Assembly: GCA_026125895.1 (NCBI GenBank) | Contig: JAHCKG010000021.1 | Location: 17,789-81,788 of the forward strand | Length of the DNA: 64,000 nt | Source: Pseudolabrys sp. | GTDB lineage: Bacteria; Pseudomonadota; Alphaproteobacteria; Rhizobiales; Xanthobacteraceae | Reading direction: 5' to 3' | Shown: positions 52,136 through 60,144 of the stretch, one piece after another | Position numbering within the stretch: the first letter of the stretch is position 1 | How the letters are laid out: each line of letters begins with the position of its first letter | Notes under the pieces: model-generated | Databases searched by the model: none | Told to the model about the DNA's origin: nothing | The model's input: only the letters and a program-made list of their open reading frames with translations | Translations under genes and position numbers: made by a program

Positions 52136-53137
52136 TTACTCCGCCGCCTGGTTCTCGCGCAGCGCGCGCGGCAGCGGGAAGAACACGCCCTCTTCCGCGG
52201 CGGACACGGTCTCGACGCTGACGTCGAAGCGCGCGGCAAAGGCGTCGATGATTTCCTCGACCAGGATTTCCGGCGCCGACGCGCCGGCGGTGATGCCGAG
52301 GCTGGCAATATTGCCGAACTCGTTCCAGTCGATATCGGCGGCGCGCTGCACCAGCGCGGCGTGGCGACAGCCGGCGCGTTCGGCGACTTCGCGCAGGCGC
52401 TGCGAGTTCGACGAATTAGGCGCGCCGACGACGATCAGCGCATCGACGATCGGGGCAACGCGTTGCACCGCCTCCTGCCGGTTGGTGGTGGCGTAGCAGA
52501 TGTCTTCCTTGTGCGGGCCGACGATGGCCGGGAAACGCTGCTTCAGCCGCTCGACGATCGCCGCGGTATCCTGCACCGACAAGGTGGTTTGCGTAACATA
52601 GGCGAGCTGGCTGGCGTCGCGGGCCGCGAAGCGGTCGGCGTCGTCGAGGGTCTCGATCAGGCTGACGGCGCCGGGGGGGAGCTGGCCCATGGTGCCGATC
52701 ACCTCCGGGTGGCCGGCATGGCCGATCAGCACGATCTCGCGGCCGCGGCGGTGGTGGATCTCGGCCTCGCGGTGCACCTTGGTGACCAGGGGACAGGTGG
52801 CGTCGAGCGCGAACAGGTTGCGGGAGGCTGCCTCTTCCGGCACCGCCTTGGCCACGCCATGGGCGGAGAAGATGACCGGCGCCTTGGTGCCTTCCGGCAC
52901 CTCGGCCAGCTCCTCGACGAAAATCGCGCCCTTGGCGCGCAGGCTCTCGACCACGTAGCGGTTATGGACGATCTCGTGCCGGACATAGACCGGCGGGCCG
53001 TAGATCTTGAGCGCCTGCTCGACCGAATCGATGGCCCGAACCACGCCGGCGCAGAAACCGCGTGGCGAGCACAGCAGCACCTTGAGCGCCGGCTTCCCGG
53101 CACCTGCCCCTCGGTCATGAATCGGCGCGGCGGCCAT
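52136..53137 (-). CDS. ispH: 4-hydroxy-3-methylbut-2-enyl diphosphate reductase
   Basis: 333 residues from the ATG at 53137 (GAGGG upstream). The three Fe-S cysteines are in [14 protein letters not shown] (Cys29), DATCPLV and CYATTNRQ, and [14 protein letters not shown] holds the substrate-binding Ser-x-Asn. It makes IPP and DMAPP in the final step of the MEP pathway. First gene of the ispH-thrB-rnhA operon; the frame upstream of 53137 is not conserved. Confidence 0.96.
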   Translation of the reverse strand: MAAAPIHDRGAGAGKPALKVLLCSPRGFCAGVVRAIDSVEQALKIYGPPVYVRHEIVHNRYVVESLRAKGAIFVEELAEVPEGTKAPVIFSAHGVAKAVPEEAASRNLFALDATCPLVTKVHREAEIHHRRGREIVLIGHAGHPEVIGTMGQLPPGAVSLIETLDDADRFAARDASQLAYVTQTTLSVQDTAAIVERLKQRFPAIVGPHKEDICYATTNRQEAVQRVAPIVDALIVVGAPNSSNSQRLREVAERAGCRHAALVQRAADIDWNEFGNIASLGITAGASAPEILVEEIIDAFAARFDVSVETVSAAEEGVFFPLPRALRENQAAE

Positions 53138-53335
53138 CGGACCCTCGAAAATCCCGGCATTTCCGGCCGGTTTACCCACCCCGACATGGGGTTGCAGGGG
53201 CTTTCCTGTCAAGCCGGAACGGTTGCGCGCCTCGGCCTATGACCCTATATTCCCGGCACTTTCCGATCATCGCCGATGATCTTTGTTCCGGGCCGCGAGG
53301 ACGTCGCGGCCGGAGCGCTAGAGGAGATTTGCCTT

Positions 53336-54052
53336 ATGGCCAGCGCAGCCCCCCTGATGCCGAAAGCCACGGCCGTGTGGCTTCTGGACAATACCGCGCT
53401 GTCGTTCGACCAGATCGCGGAATTCTGCAAGCTGCACCCGCTCGAGGTCAAAGCCATCGCCGACGGCGATTCCGCGCAGGGCATCAAGGGCCTCGACCCG
53501 GTCGCCACCGGCCAGTTGACCCGCGAGCAGATCGCCGCCGCGGAAGCCGATCCGGCCGCCTCGCTGAAGCTGGTCGATCCCAAGGTGCCGCTGACCGGCA
53601 CCTCGAGCGGCGGCAAGAAGGGTCCGCGCTACACGCCGGTGTCGCGCCGCCAGGACCGCCCGAACGCCATCCTGTGGCTGGTGCGCAACCACCCCGAGCT
53701 CAAGGACGCGCAGATCATGCGTCTGGTCGGCACCACCAAGACGACCATCGCCGCGATCCGCGACCGCACGCACTGGAACGCCGCCAACCTCGCGCCGATG
53801 GATCCGGTGACGCTGGGCCTCACTTCGCAGATCGAGCTCGACATGGAAGTCGCCCGCGCCAACAAGGAAAAGCCGCAGGCCGCCGCTTCCGGCGTGACCC
53901 TGCTGCCGGCCGCCGAGACGACGCGCAAGGAAGCCGAGGTCGCCACCGCCGCCGAAGAAAGCGGCAAGTCCGGCAGCGATATCGACGTCAACGCCGTGTT
54001 CGCCAAGCTCAAGCAGCTCGGCGGCAAGGGCCAGGACGACGACGAGGAATAA
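53336..54052 (+). CDS. trcR: DUF1013 cell-cycle transcriptional regulator TrcR
   Basis: 238 residues from the ATG at 53336 with GAGGAG nine bases upstream. DUF1013 is recognised by LMPKATAVWLLDNTALSFDQIAEFC, an RPNAILWLVRNHPELKDAQI helix-turn-helix-like region and KTTIAAIRDRTHWN. In Caulobacter TrcR binds with RNA polymerase and promotes transcription of essential cell-cycle genes including ctrA. With rcdA and the CtrA boxes it makes this window rich in CtrA-circuit elements. Confidence 0.92.
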   Translation: MASAAPLMPKATAVWLLDNTALSFDQIAEFCKLHPLEVKAIADGDSAQGIKGLDPVATGQLTREQIAAAEADPAASLKLVDPKVPLTGTSSGGKKGPRYTPVSRRQDRPNAILWLVRNHPELKDAQIMRLVGTTKTTIAAIRDRTHWNAANLAPMDPVTLGLTSQIELDMEVARANKEKPQAAASGVTLLPAAETTRKEAEVATAAEESGKSGSDIDVNAVFAKLKQLGGKGQDDDEE

Positions 54053-54083
54053 GCCGCCGGCCTTCGCGGTCTGGAATACGAAA

Positions 54084-54120
54084 CGGCCGGGACATGACAT
54101 GTCCCGGCCGCTTTTGTTTT
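54084..54120 (+). terminator. Intrinsic terminator of trcR
   Basis: A 12-bp stem (54084-54095 with 54099-54110) is followed by CTTTTGTTTT, 31 bp after the trcR stop. Confidence 0.88.
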
Positions 54121-54137
54121 GCGTGGATCGTCGCCGA

Positions 54138-54575
54138 TCAGCCCGATTGCGAATGCTGCCCGCCGGGCGTCGAGATGGCGCCGAGCGCATTGCCGATGCC
54201 GTCTCCGCCGCCTTGTTCAAAGGCGACATCGCCGAGCGAAATGATGCCGACCAGCTTCTTCTCGCGGTCGAGCACCGGCAGCCGGCGCAATTGCAGGTCG
54301 CCCATGTTGTCGGTGACCTCATCGATCTCCTGATCCTCGAAGCAGTACATCAGCTCCGACGTCATCACGTCGCGGACCTTGGTTTCGGGACCCATGCCCT
54401 GCGCCACGGCGCGGACCGCGATGTCGCGGTCGGTGATCATGCCGACCAGCCGGCCCTGCTCGCCGACCGGCAGCACGCCCGCATCGAGGCTCACCATCAG
54501 GCGCGCCGCCTGCTGGATCGTTTCGCCAGCATTGGCGACGCGGACGTCGCGCGTCATCAGATCGCTGACCTGCAT
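54138..54575 (-). CDS. CBS-domain pair protein
   Basis: 145 residues from the ATG at 54575 with GGAGGGAGG upstream. Two CBS motifs (VSDLMTRDVRVANAGETIQQAARLM and DVMTSELMYCFEDQEIDEV regions) fill the protein and end in GIISLGDVAFE, as in YrbC/Hrp1-type proteins that bind AMP or NAD. The tail is a short GGG/Ser-rich segment. Regulatory role, target unknown. Confidence 0.9.
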   Translation of the reverse strand: MQVSDLMTRDVRVANAGETIQQAARLMVSLDAGVLPVGEQGRLVGMITDRDIAVRAVAQGMGPETKVRDVMTSELMYCFEDQEIDEVTDNMGDLQLRRLPVLDREKKLVGIISLGDVAFEQGGGDGIGNALGAISTPGGQHSQSG

Positions 54576-54621
54576 GTCGACCTCCCTCCTCTCTGCGATG
54601 CCCGTGGGACGCATCGCGGAC

Positions 54622-54960
54622 CTACTGGTGCAGCGCGCTGGCGAGCTGCTGCTTCGACATCTTGGAGCGGCCCGGAATATCGGCTTTCTTGGCCCGCTCG
54701 TAGAGCTCGTCATAGGTCGGCCCCTTCCGCGAGCCCGCTTCCTTGGCCGGCTTGTGCTCGGTCTCCTTCATCTGCCGCTGGTTCTCGGCAGCACTCTCGT
54801 GTTTCGAGGCGCCGGCCTCCTCGAGCGCGATGGCGATTGCCTGCTGGCGATTGGTGACGCGGCCGCCCGCGCCGTCCTTACCGCTGTAGAGTTCGCCATG
54901 CTCGAACTCGTGCATGACGCGGCCCATGATCTTGCGTTGTTCCGCTGTCGTATCGGCCAT
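54622..54960 (-). CDS. DUF6496-like protein with Rho_N/SAP-type C-terminus
   Basis: 112 residues. The N-terminal half (MGRVMHEFEHGELYSGKDGAGGRVTNRQQAIAIAL, shown only in part) is the DUF6496-type stress-region pattern; the C-terminal half (YDELYERAKKADIPGRSKM...QLASAL) resembles a Rho_N/SAP nucleic-acid-binding helix pair. Strong GGGAGG site before the ATG at 54960. Likely a general-stress DNA-associated protein, inferred. Confidence 0.75.
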   Translation of the reverse strand: MADTTAEQRKIMGRVMHEFEHGELYSGKDGAGGRVTNRQQAIAIALEEAGASKHESAAENQRQMKETEHKPAKEAGSRKGPTYDELYERAKKADIPGRSKMSKQQLASALHQ

Positions 54961-55061
54961 GATCGTGCCTCCCTGCTGGTGGCTTCACTGACGTGAACGT
55001 CAGGGCCACGCCGCCGTTCCCGCCTCATATGCGGCGGTTTCGCGCAACGGGAACACGATGC

Positions 55062-55089
55062 AAAAACGGCCGGATTTTCACCCGGCCGT
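55062..55089 (-). terminator. Intrinsic terminator of desaturase gene
   Basis: An 8-bp stem (55066-55073 with 55082-55089) with loop ATTTTCAC is followed on the minus strand by five T. It sits 34 bp after the stop. Confidence 0.85.
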
Positions 55090-55122
55090 CGCAGTCTCTG
55101 GAGTTTCCGATCGTGAAGAAAA

Positions 55123-56124
55123 TCAGGCCGCGAGCTTGGTCTGATCCTGCGCCGCCTTGTGCACCTTGGAGGCGTGGAACACGTCGGTAACGAGGCCGAG
55201 CTTTTCGAGGCCGAGAATGATCAGGCCGTTGAGATCGAACTCGTACCAGGCGTGCGACAGATAGGCATCGCGCGGGAAGCGGTGATGGTTGTTGTGCAGG
55301 CCCTCGCCGAAGGTGAGCGCCGTCATGATCAGGTTGTTGGTCGACTCGTCCTTGGCGTCGTCGAAGCGGCGATAGCCAACCTTGTGGCAAACCGAGTTCA
55401 CCGTCGCCGTCGCCATCACCGACAGATAGGTGCGCAGGAAGCCGGCGAACAGGATACAGCCGACCATCGCGTGCCAGCCGCCGAAGGCATAGCCCCACAG
55501 CGCCGGGAAGCCGACCATCGACAGGAAGTACCAGAACCAGCGCGTGCGGGTAAAGAACATCACCATCTTGTCGTCGAGCATGTCCTTGGCGAACACGTCG
55601 TTGTCGGTCAGCGTGTCGTCGAACAGCCAGCCATTGTTGGCGTACATCCAGGCGCGCAGCTTGTTGGTGAACGGGCGGCCGTGGCTGTCGATGTGCGGCG
55701 AGTGACAATCGCCGACGTCGTCGGTGTAGAGATGGTGGCGGCGGTGATTGCCGACCCACTTGAGCAGCGAGCCCTGGCAGGTGAGCTGGCCCATGGCGCA
55801 GAGCACGAACTTGGTGATCGGCCCGCACTTGAACGAGCGGTGCACCAGCATGCGATGCACGGTGATGCCGAGGCCGAGCGTCGTCACGGTGTAGCCGAGC
55901 ACGAACATCGACCACTCGACCCAAGTGAGGCCTTGCGTGATCGCCCAGTACACGCCGGCGATCGAGCCGCCCATGAAGATGAAGAACAGCAGCATGCTCT
56001 CGCGCTGCTTGGCGCGCACCTTCGGCCCGCCGACGATGATGCCGCGCGGCAGCGGTGGAAGCGGCTGATTGTGCAGGTTTTCGTTGATAAGCGCGGCGTG
56101 GTCGTCGTACGACGCGACGGACAT
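55123..56124 (-). CDS. Acyl-CoA/acyl-lipid fatty-acid desaturase
   Basis: 333 residues with four hydrophobic segments and the three histidine boxes of membrane di-iron desaturases: HRMLVH, HRRHH and HNNHH. The layout is that of delta-9 type acyl-CoA/lipid desaturases, which insert a cis double bond using O2 and an electron donor. Single gene with a CtrA box 30 bp upstream and a terminator after, suggesting cell-cycle or cold-related control. Confidence 0.93.
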   Translation of the reverse strand: MSVASYDDHAALINENLHNQPLPPLPRGIIVGGPKVRAKQRESMLLFFIFMGGSIAGVYWAITQGLTWVEWSMFVLGYTVTTLGLGITVHRMLVHRSFKCGPITKFVLCAMGQLTCQGSLLKWVGNHRRHHLYTDDVGDCHSPHIDSHGRPFTNKLRAWMYANNGWLFDDTLTDNDVFAKDMLDDKMVMFFTRTRWFWYFLSMVGFPALWGYAFGGWHAMVGCILFAGFLRTYLSVMATATVNSVCHKVGYRRFDDAKDESTNNLIMTALTFGEGLHNNHHRFPRDAYLSHAWYEFDLNGLIILGLEKLGLVTDVFHASKVHKAAQDQTKLAA

Positions 56125-56153
56125 GACCGTTAACTCCAGGTTACGCTACATAC

Positions 56154-56168
56154 TTAACAAGTCGTTAA
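56154..56168 (-). promoter_or_regulatory. Perfect CtrA box (TTAA-N7-TTAA) before desaturase
   Basis: TTAA at 56154-56157, spacer CAAGTCG, TTAA at 56165-56168, 30 bp upstream of the desaturase ATG. A TTAAC half-site follows at 56130-56134. The close position would overlap or abut the promoter. Confidence 0.6.
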
Positions 56169-56432
56169 TGTAGCCGAATTACCGGCGAACGACAATGCGC
56201 CTACAACGCAGGCGCGTCCTGCGCCGACGCCGGCGCAAAGTTCCATCGCAGCGAAATTCGTTGATTTGACAGGGCTTGGCGCATTTCACGTCACGCGCCG
56301 CGGATTAACCATGCGCGCAGATGACGGCACGGGAGCGCGGGAGGCGTGCGGCAAGGCGTGCGGCATGGCCCCGGCTGTCGAAGGCCCCGCGGCGGGATTT
56401 GTGGTACCAAGGCGTCGGGGGCCTGAAGAACC
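56169..56432. other. Intergenic region before hicA (264 bp)
   Basis: No gene was found. TTGACA lies at 56266-56271 but lacks a good -10 at normal spacing. A TTAACCAT half-site is at 56305-56312. GC-rich stretches include CGCAAGGCGTGCGGC. The HicA ribosome site before 56433 is poor. Confidence 0.35.
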
Positions 56433-56627
56433 ATGAAGGTTCGCGACGCTGTTCGCCTGATTGAGCAAGATGGCTGGTATCAGGTCGCGACGCGCGGCAG
56501 CCACCGGCAGTTCAGGCATCCGGCAAAGCCCGGTCGCGTCACCGTGGCCGGCAAGCCGTCCGACGACCTTGCGCCGGGGACTTGGAACAGTATCTTGAAG
56601 CAAGCGGGCCTCAAGGAGCAGCGCTGA
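56433..56627 (+). CDS. hicA: HicA toxin (mRNA interferase)
   Basis: 64 residues with the HicA double-stranded-RNA-binding fold: GWYQVATRGSHRQFRHP (catalytic His24) and RVTVAGKPSDDLAPGT, ending in the SILKQAGL helix. It cleaves mRNA to slow growth when free of antitoxin. The stop overlaps the hicB ATG by one base. Confidence 0.92.
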   Translation: MKVRDAVRLIEQDGWYQVATRGSHRQFRHPAKPGRVTVAGKPSDDLAPGTWNSILKQAGLKEQR

Positions 56628-56833
56628 TGCGGTACGCCATCGTCATCGAGAAAACCGACAGGAATTATTCGGCGTATGTGCCGGACCTGCCCGGCTGCAT
56701 CGCGACCGGCAGCACAGTTGCCGAAGCGGAATCCGAGATCCGCGCGGCCATTCGCTTTCATATCGATGGATTGAAGGAAGATGGGCTCCCGGTCCCGGAA
56801 GCGACAAGCATCGCGGACTATGTTGAAGCGTAG
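56627..56833 (+). CDS. hicB: HicB antitoxin (short form)
   Basis: 68 residues from the ATG at 56627. Typical HicB N-terminal domain (YAIVIEKTDRNYSAYVPDLPGC, shown in part; AAIRFHIDGLKEDGLPVP). The DNA-binding C-terminal ribbon-helix-helix of longer HicB proteins is missing, as in the short antitoxin subgroup. Neutralises HicA by direct binding. Confidence 0.92.
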   Translation: MRYAIVIEKTDRNYSAYVPDLPGCIATGSTVAEAESEIRAAIRFHIDGLKEDGLPVPEATSIADYVEA

Positions 56834-56975
56834 ACGATGTCACATTCGGAAAACGCCAACGGACCTCCATCAAGGAAAGGCGAAATCAGCTGCGCCAAAT
56901 GGAAGAAAAGTCGTCTGGAGAGCCGAGCGCAAGGGATCGCAACGACAGGCAAGACAAGAAGCCACCGACCTGACG

Positions 56976-57001
56976 AAAGCCCGGCCATCGCGCCGGGCTT
57001 T
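56976..57001. terminator. Hairpin terminator downstream of hicAB
   Basis: A 9-bp stem AAAGCCCGG/CCGGGCTTT (56976-56984 with 56993-57001) has A-T ends on both sides, so it reads as a short U-tail in either direction. Confidence 0.55.
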
Positions 57002-57031
57002 CGATTTCGGGAGGTGGGTTGTGTCGCGCAC

Positions 57032-57060
57032 CGTCATGGCCGGCTTGTCCCCGGCCGTCC
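57032..57060. repeat. Solo divergent copy of the GIY-YIG-flanking palindrome
   Basis: CGTCATGGCCGGCTTGTCC then CCGGCCGTCC: a variant of the 32-bp repeats at 57583 and 57930, with two or three differences. Confidence 0.65.
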
Positions 57061-57139
57061 GAGAATTAACTATCGACGGCTAAATCGGGGGTTGTAGGCC
57101 GCGAGAGCGTGTAAGATGATGCCTTGCTGGGGGAATTAC

Positions 57140-57550
57140 ATGAAATCAATTTGTCTTGCGCTGGCGAGCAGCTTGCTTCTGACGGCGTGCGCCAAAGAGG
57201 CCAATCAGGTCGGAGCAACTTACGTCTCTCCGGTGTTGTACGAAGCCTACACCTGTCCGCAACTGGCCGAGGAAGCTCAGCGCGTGTCGGCACGAGCGGC
57301 GCAGTCATCCGGCGTCCAAGACCAGAAAGCGACCAATGACAAGGTCGCCATGGGCGTCGGTCTTGTCATCTTCTGGCCGGCGCTTCTATTCACCAAAGGT
57401 AATGACGAAAACACCGCAGAGCTTGCGCGGTTAAAGGGTCAAATGGATGCGATCGAACAAGCTTCGATCAAGAAGCGATGCGGCATCACTTTCCAGCACG
57501 CGCCGCCGCCCCCTCCGCCGCCCGAACCCGCTCCAACGGTGATGAACTAG
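57140..57550 (+). CDS. Predicted lipoprotein of unknown function
   Basis: 136 residues from the ATG at 57140 with GGGGGAAT upstream. The lipobox LTAC ends the signal peptide (Cys19). A second region (about 73-92) is hydrophobic, then a charged helix, and the C-terminus is Pro-rich (APPPPPPPEPAP). No family recognised. It stands between two palindrome copies in the accessory patch. Confidence 0.75.
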   Translation: MKSICLALASSLLLTACAKEANQVGATYVSPVLYEAYTCPQLAEEAQRVSARAAQSSGVQDQKATNDKVAMGVGLVIFWPALLFTKGNDENTAELARLKGQMDAIEQASIKKRCGITFQHAPPPPPPPEPAPTVMN

Positions 57551-57582
57551 CTGTTGAGATCTACCTACACGACACTCTGCTC

Positions 57583-57614
57583 CGTCATGGCCGGGCTTGT
57601 CCCGGCCATCCACG
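57583..57614 (+). repeat. 32-bp palindromic inverted repeat, left arm, flanking GIY-YIG gene
   Basis: Core ATGGCCGGG-CTTGT-CCCGGCCAT with CGTC and CCACG ends. Exact reverse complement of 57930-57961, so the pair forms a perfect 32-bp terminal inverted repeat around the nuclease gene. Each arm is itself a 9-bp-stem hairpin. Confidence 0.9.
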
Positions 57615-57626
57615 CCTTTCCGGTTT

Positions 57627-57911
57627 TCAGATCAGCGTATCGTAAAGGTCATCCCATTCCGGATTCATGCCGTGGATGAGGCGCACCTTCCAAGCGCGCG
57701 GCCAATGCTTGATCGTCTTCTCGCGTTGTATGGCGTTTCGGATGTCGTCGAAGGGCTCGTAATACACGAGACGCTTCAGGCCGTAGCGTTTGGTGAAACC
57801 TTTGACTGCACCTTCTTTGTGCTCGTAGGCGCGTTTGGGTAGGTCGCTCGTCACGCCGGCATAGAGAATGCCGTGCGGCTTGTTCGTGACGAAATAGACC
57901 CAGCCCGTCAT
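57627..57911 (-). CDS. GIY-YIG nuclease family protein (small UPF0213-type)
   Basis: 94 residues. GIY-YIG motif residues are seen: Tyr6 (WVYFVTN), LYAG (17-19), Arg27 and His31 (TSDLPKRAYEHK), catalytic Glu64 (REKTIKHW) and NPEWDDLYD. Stand-alone small members occur in multiple copies in Bradyrhizobium-like genomes; DNA-cleaving activity is likely but targets are unknown. The gene lies exactly between perfect inverted copies of a palindromic repeat, 13 bp from one and 18 bp from the other, which suggests the repeat and nuclease move together. Confidence 0.92.
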   Translation of the reverse strand: MTGWVYFVTNKPHGILYAGVTSDLPKRAYEHKEGAVKGFTKRYGLKRLVYYEPFDDIRNAIQREKTIKHWPRAWKVRLIHGMNPEWDDLYDTLI

Positions 57912-57929
57912 TCACTCAGTTAAGCAAGA

Positions 57930-57961
57930 CGTGGATGGCCGGGACAAGCCCGGCCATGACG
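57930..57961 (-). repeat. 32-bp palindromic inverted repeat, right arm, flanking GIY-YIG gene
   Basis: Exact reverse complement of 57583-57614. The 379-bp unit 57583-57961 contains only the nuclease gene and these two arms. Confidence 0.9.
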
Positions 57962-58001
57962 CATGAGTAATAAGCAAGCGCGATAGCCTAATCTCGTGCC
58001 A

Positions 58002-59918
58002 TCAACTCCCCACCCCGTGCCCCTTGAGCGCATCGCCGATCTCGCCGAGCACGGCGGGGTCGTCGATGGTCGCCGGCATGGTCCACTGATCGCCGTCGGC
58101 GATCTTCTTCATGGTGCCGCGCAGGATCTTGCCGGAGCGCGTCTTCGGCAGCCGCTGCACGGTGATGACGAGCTTGAACGCCGCCACCGGGCCGATGCGG
58201 TCGCGCACGAGCTGCACGATCTCCTTCTCGATCGTCGCGTGGTCGCGGTTCACCCCGGCCTTGAGCACGATGAAGCCGCACGGCACTTCGCCCTTGAGGT
58301 TGTCGCGCACGCCGAGCACGGCGCATTCGGCGACGTCCTTGTGCGAAGCCAGCACCTCCTCCATGCCGCCGGTCGAAAGCCGGTGGCCGGCGACGTTGAT
58401 GATGTCGTCGGTGCGGCCCATGACGAAGATATAGCCGTCATCGTCCTTGTAGCCGGCGTCCGCGGTCTTGTAGTAGCCGGGGAATTCGGTGGTGTAGGCT
58501 TCCCTGAAGCGCTCGTCGTTCTGCCACAACGTCGGGAACGCGCCGGGCGGCATCGGCAGCTTGATGACGATGGAGCCGATCTTGTTCGCCGCCACGGGAT
58601 GGCAGGCCTCATCGACGACATCGACCTGATAGCCCGGCATCGGCACCGTGGCCGAGCCGTGCTTGACCGGCAACAGGCCGAGGCCGAGCGGATTGCCGGC
58701 GATGCACCAGCCGGTTTCGGTCTGCCACCAGTGATCGATCACCGGCACGCCGAGCACCTGCTCGGCCCATTCCAGCGTCGGCGGATCGGCGCGCTCGCCG
58801 GCCAAAAACAGCGCGCGGAATTTTGACAGGTCGTGCTGCGCGAGCAGCTTGGCGTCCGGGTCTTCCTTGCGGATGGCGCGGAACGCGGTCGGCGCCGTGA
58901 ACAGCGAGACGACGCCGTGATCTGAGGCGACGCGCCAGAACGCGCCGGCATCCGGCGTGCCCACCGGCTTGCCCTCGTACATCACCGACGTCGCGCCATG
59001 CAGGAGCGGCGCATAGACGATGTAGGAATGCCCGACCACCCAGCCGATGTCGGAGGCGCACCACCACACCTCGCCGGGATCGATGTTGTAGAGATTCTTC
59101 ATCGACCATTTGAGCGCAACCATGTGGCCGCCATTGTCGCGCACGACCCCCTTGGGAATGCCGGTGGTGCCGGAGGTGTAGAGGATGTACAGCGGATCGG
59201 TCGCCTTCACCGGCACGCAGTCGCTGGTCTTGGCGTAGTTGACGGCGTTCTCCCAGGTCTTGCGCCAGTCGTGGTCGCGGCCGTCCGTCAGCCGCGCCTC
59301 GCATTGCGGGCGCTGCAGGATCATGCAGTTCTCGGGCTTGTGCGCGGCGAGCTTGATCGCCTCATCCAACAAAGGTTTGTAGGCGATGACGCGCTGGCCC
59401 TCGATGCCGCAGCTCGCCGACAGGATGAGCTTGGGCTTGCAGTCGTCGATGCGGGTGGCGAGTTCCTTGGGCGCGAAGCCGCCGAACACCACCGAATGCA
59501 CGGCGCCGATGCGCGCGCAGGCCAGCATCGCGAACACCGCCTCCGGCACCATCGGCATGTAGATGATGACGGTGTCGCCCTTGCGTATGCCGAAATCGGC
59601 GAGGATGGCGCCCAGGATCTGCACCTCGGACAGCATGCGGCCGTAGGTGTAGGTGATCTTCTGGCCGGTGACCGGCGAATCATAGATCAGCGCCGCCTGC
59701 TGGCCGCGGCCGGCCTCGACCTGGCGGTCGAGCGCGTTGTAGCAGGTGTTGCAGACGCCATCGGGGAACCAGCGGCCGTAGACGCCGGCGGACTTGTCGA
59801 AGATGGTCTTCGGCTTCTCGATCCAGTCGATCGCCTCGGCCGCCTCGCGCCAGAAGCCTTCCGGATCGGTGCGCCATTGCGCATAGGCCTGGTGATAGCG
59901 GCTGCTGGTGGCGTCCAT
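58002..59918 (-). CDS. prpE: Propionyl-CoA synthetase
   Basis: 638 residues from the ATG at 59918. Acyl-adenylate motifs: YTSGTTGIPKGVV (P-loop), WWQTETGW, MGRTDDIINVAGHRLSTG and the acetylatable Lys in PKTRSGKILRGTM. Length and the N-terminal YHQAYAQWRTDPEGFWREAA stretch match PrpE, which activates propionate for the methylcitrate or methylmalonyl route; acetate may also be used. Single gene; no prp cluster next to it. Confidence 0.93.
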   Translation of the reverse strand: MDATSSRYHQAYAQWRTDPEGFWREAAEAIDWIEKPKTIFDKSAGVYGRWFPDGVCNTCYNALDRQVEAGRGQQAALIYDSPVTGQKITYTYGRMLSEVQILGAILADFGIRKGDTVIIYMPMVPEAVFAMLACARIGAVHSVVFGGFAPKELATRIDDCKPKLILSASCGIEGQRVIAYKPLLDEAIKLAAHKPENCMILQRPQCEARLTDGRDHDWRKTWENAVNYAKTSDCVPVKATDPLYILYTSGTTGIPKGVVRDNGGHMVALKWSMKNLYNIDPGEVWWCASDIGWVVGHSYIVYAPLLHGATSVMYEGKPVGTPDAGAFWRVASDHGVVSLFTAPTAFRAIRKEDPDAKLLAQHDLSKFRALFLAGERADPPTLEWAEQVLGVPVIDHWWQTETGWCIAGNPLGLGLLPVKHGSATVPMPGYQVDVVDEACHPVAANKIGSIVIKLPMPPGAFPTLWQNDERFREAYTTEFPGYYKTADAGYKDDDGYIFVMGRTDDIINVAGHRLSTGGMEEVLASHKDVAECAVLGVRDNLKGEVPCGFIVLKAGVNRDHATIEKEIVQLVRDRIGPVAAFKLVITVQRLPKTRSGKILRGTMKKIADGDQWTMPATIDDPAVLGEIGDALKGHGVGS

Positions 59919-60020
59919 CGGCGTTTTCCCTCTCTTTGCCGTGTATTGTGTCCCGCCGGGTATGCCGAAACAAGGCTGGCGGGCCTCCGGGGGATTGCGT
60001 AGGAAATGCACAATCCAACG

Positions 60021-60125
60021 GTCATTCCGGGGCGCGGCTGAAGGCCGCGAGCCCGGAATCCATATCCCCGGTGCTGCGGCGTATGGATTCCGGGCCCGCG
60101 AGCTACGCTCGCGTCCCGGAATGAC
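60021..60125. repeat. Bipartite inverted palindromic repeat (family G) before tauE
   Basis: Two 44-bp arms (60021-60064 and 60082-60125) are inverted copies of each other, each with its own internal hairpin (GCCCGGAATCC and TCCCGGAATGAC ends). The ATG at 60121, first in the tauE frame, lies inside the right arm. Confidence 0.8.
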
Positions 60126-60144
60126 CGCGGCTGAAAGCGACGCA

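Larger units (their letters stand above)
56834..57139. other. Intergenic region after hicAB, with terminator and repeat
   Basis: About 306 bp with no gene; a short frame at 56837-57097 has no ribosome site and translates a repeat. A hairpin terminator lies at 56976-57001 and a palindrome of the GIY-YIG-flanking family at 57032-57060. Confidence 0.4.

Noticed and set aside
56837-57097. 86-codon frame after hicB
   Set aside because: Lacks a ribosome site and reads through a terminator hairpin and a repeat.
57583-57961. Insertion sequence or miniature transposon
   Set aside because: No transposase and no target-site duplication seen at the edges; the unit fits REP-type palindromes better, although mobility is possible.
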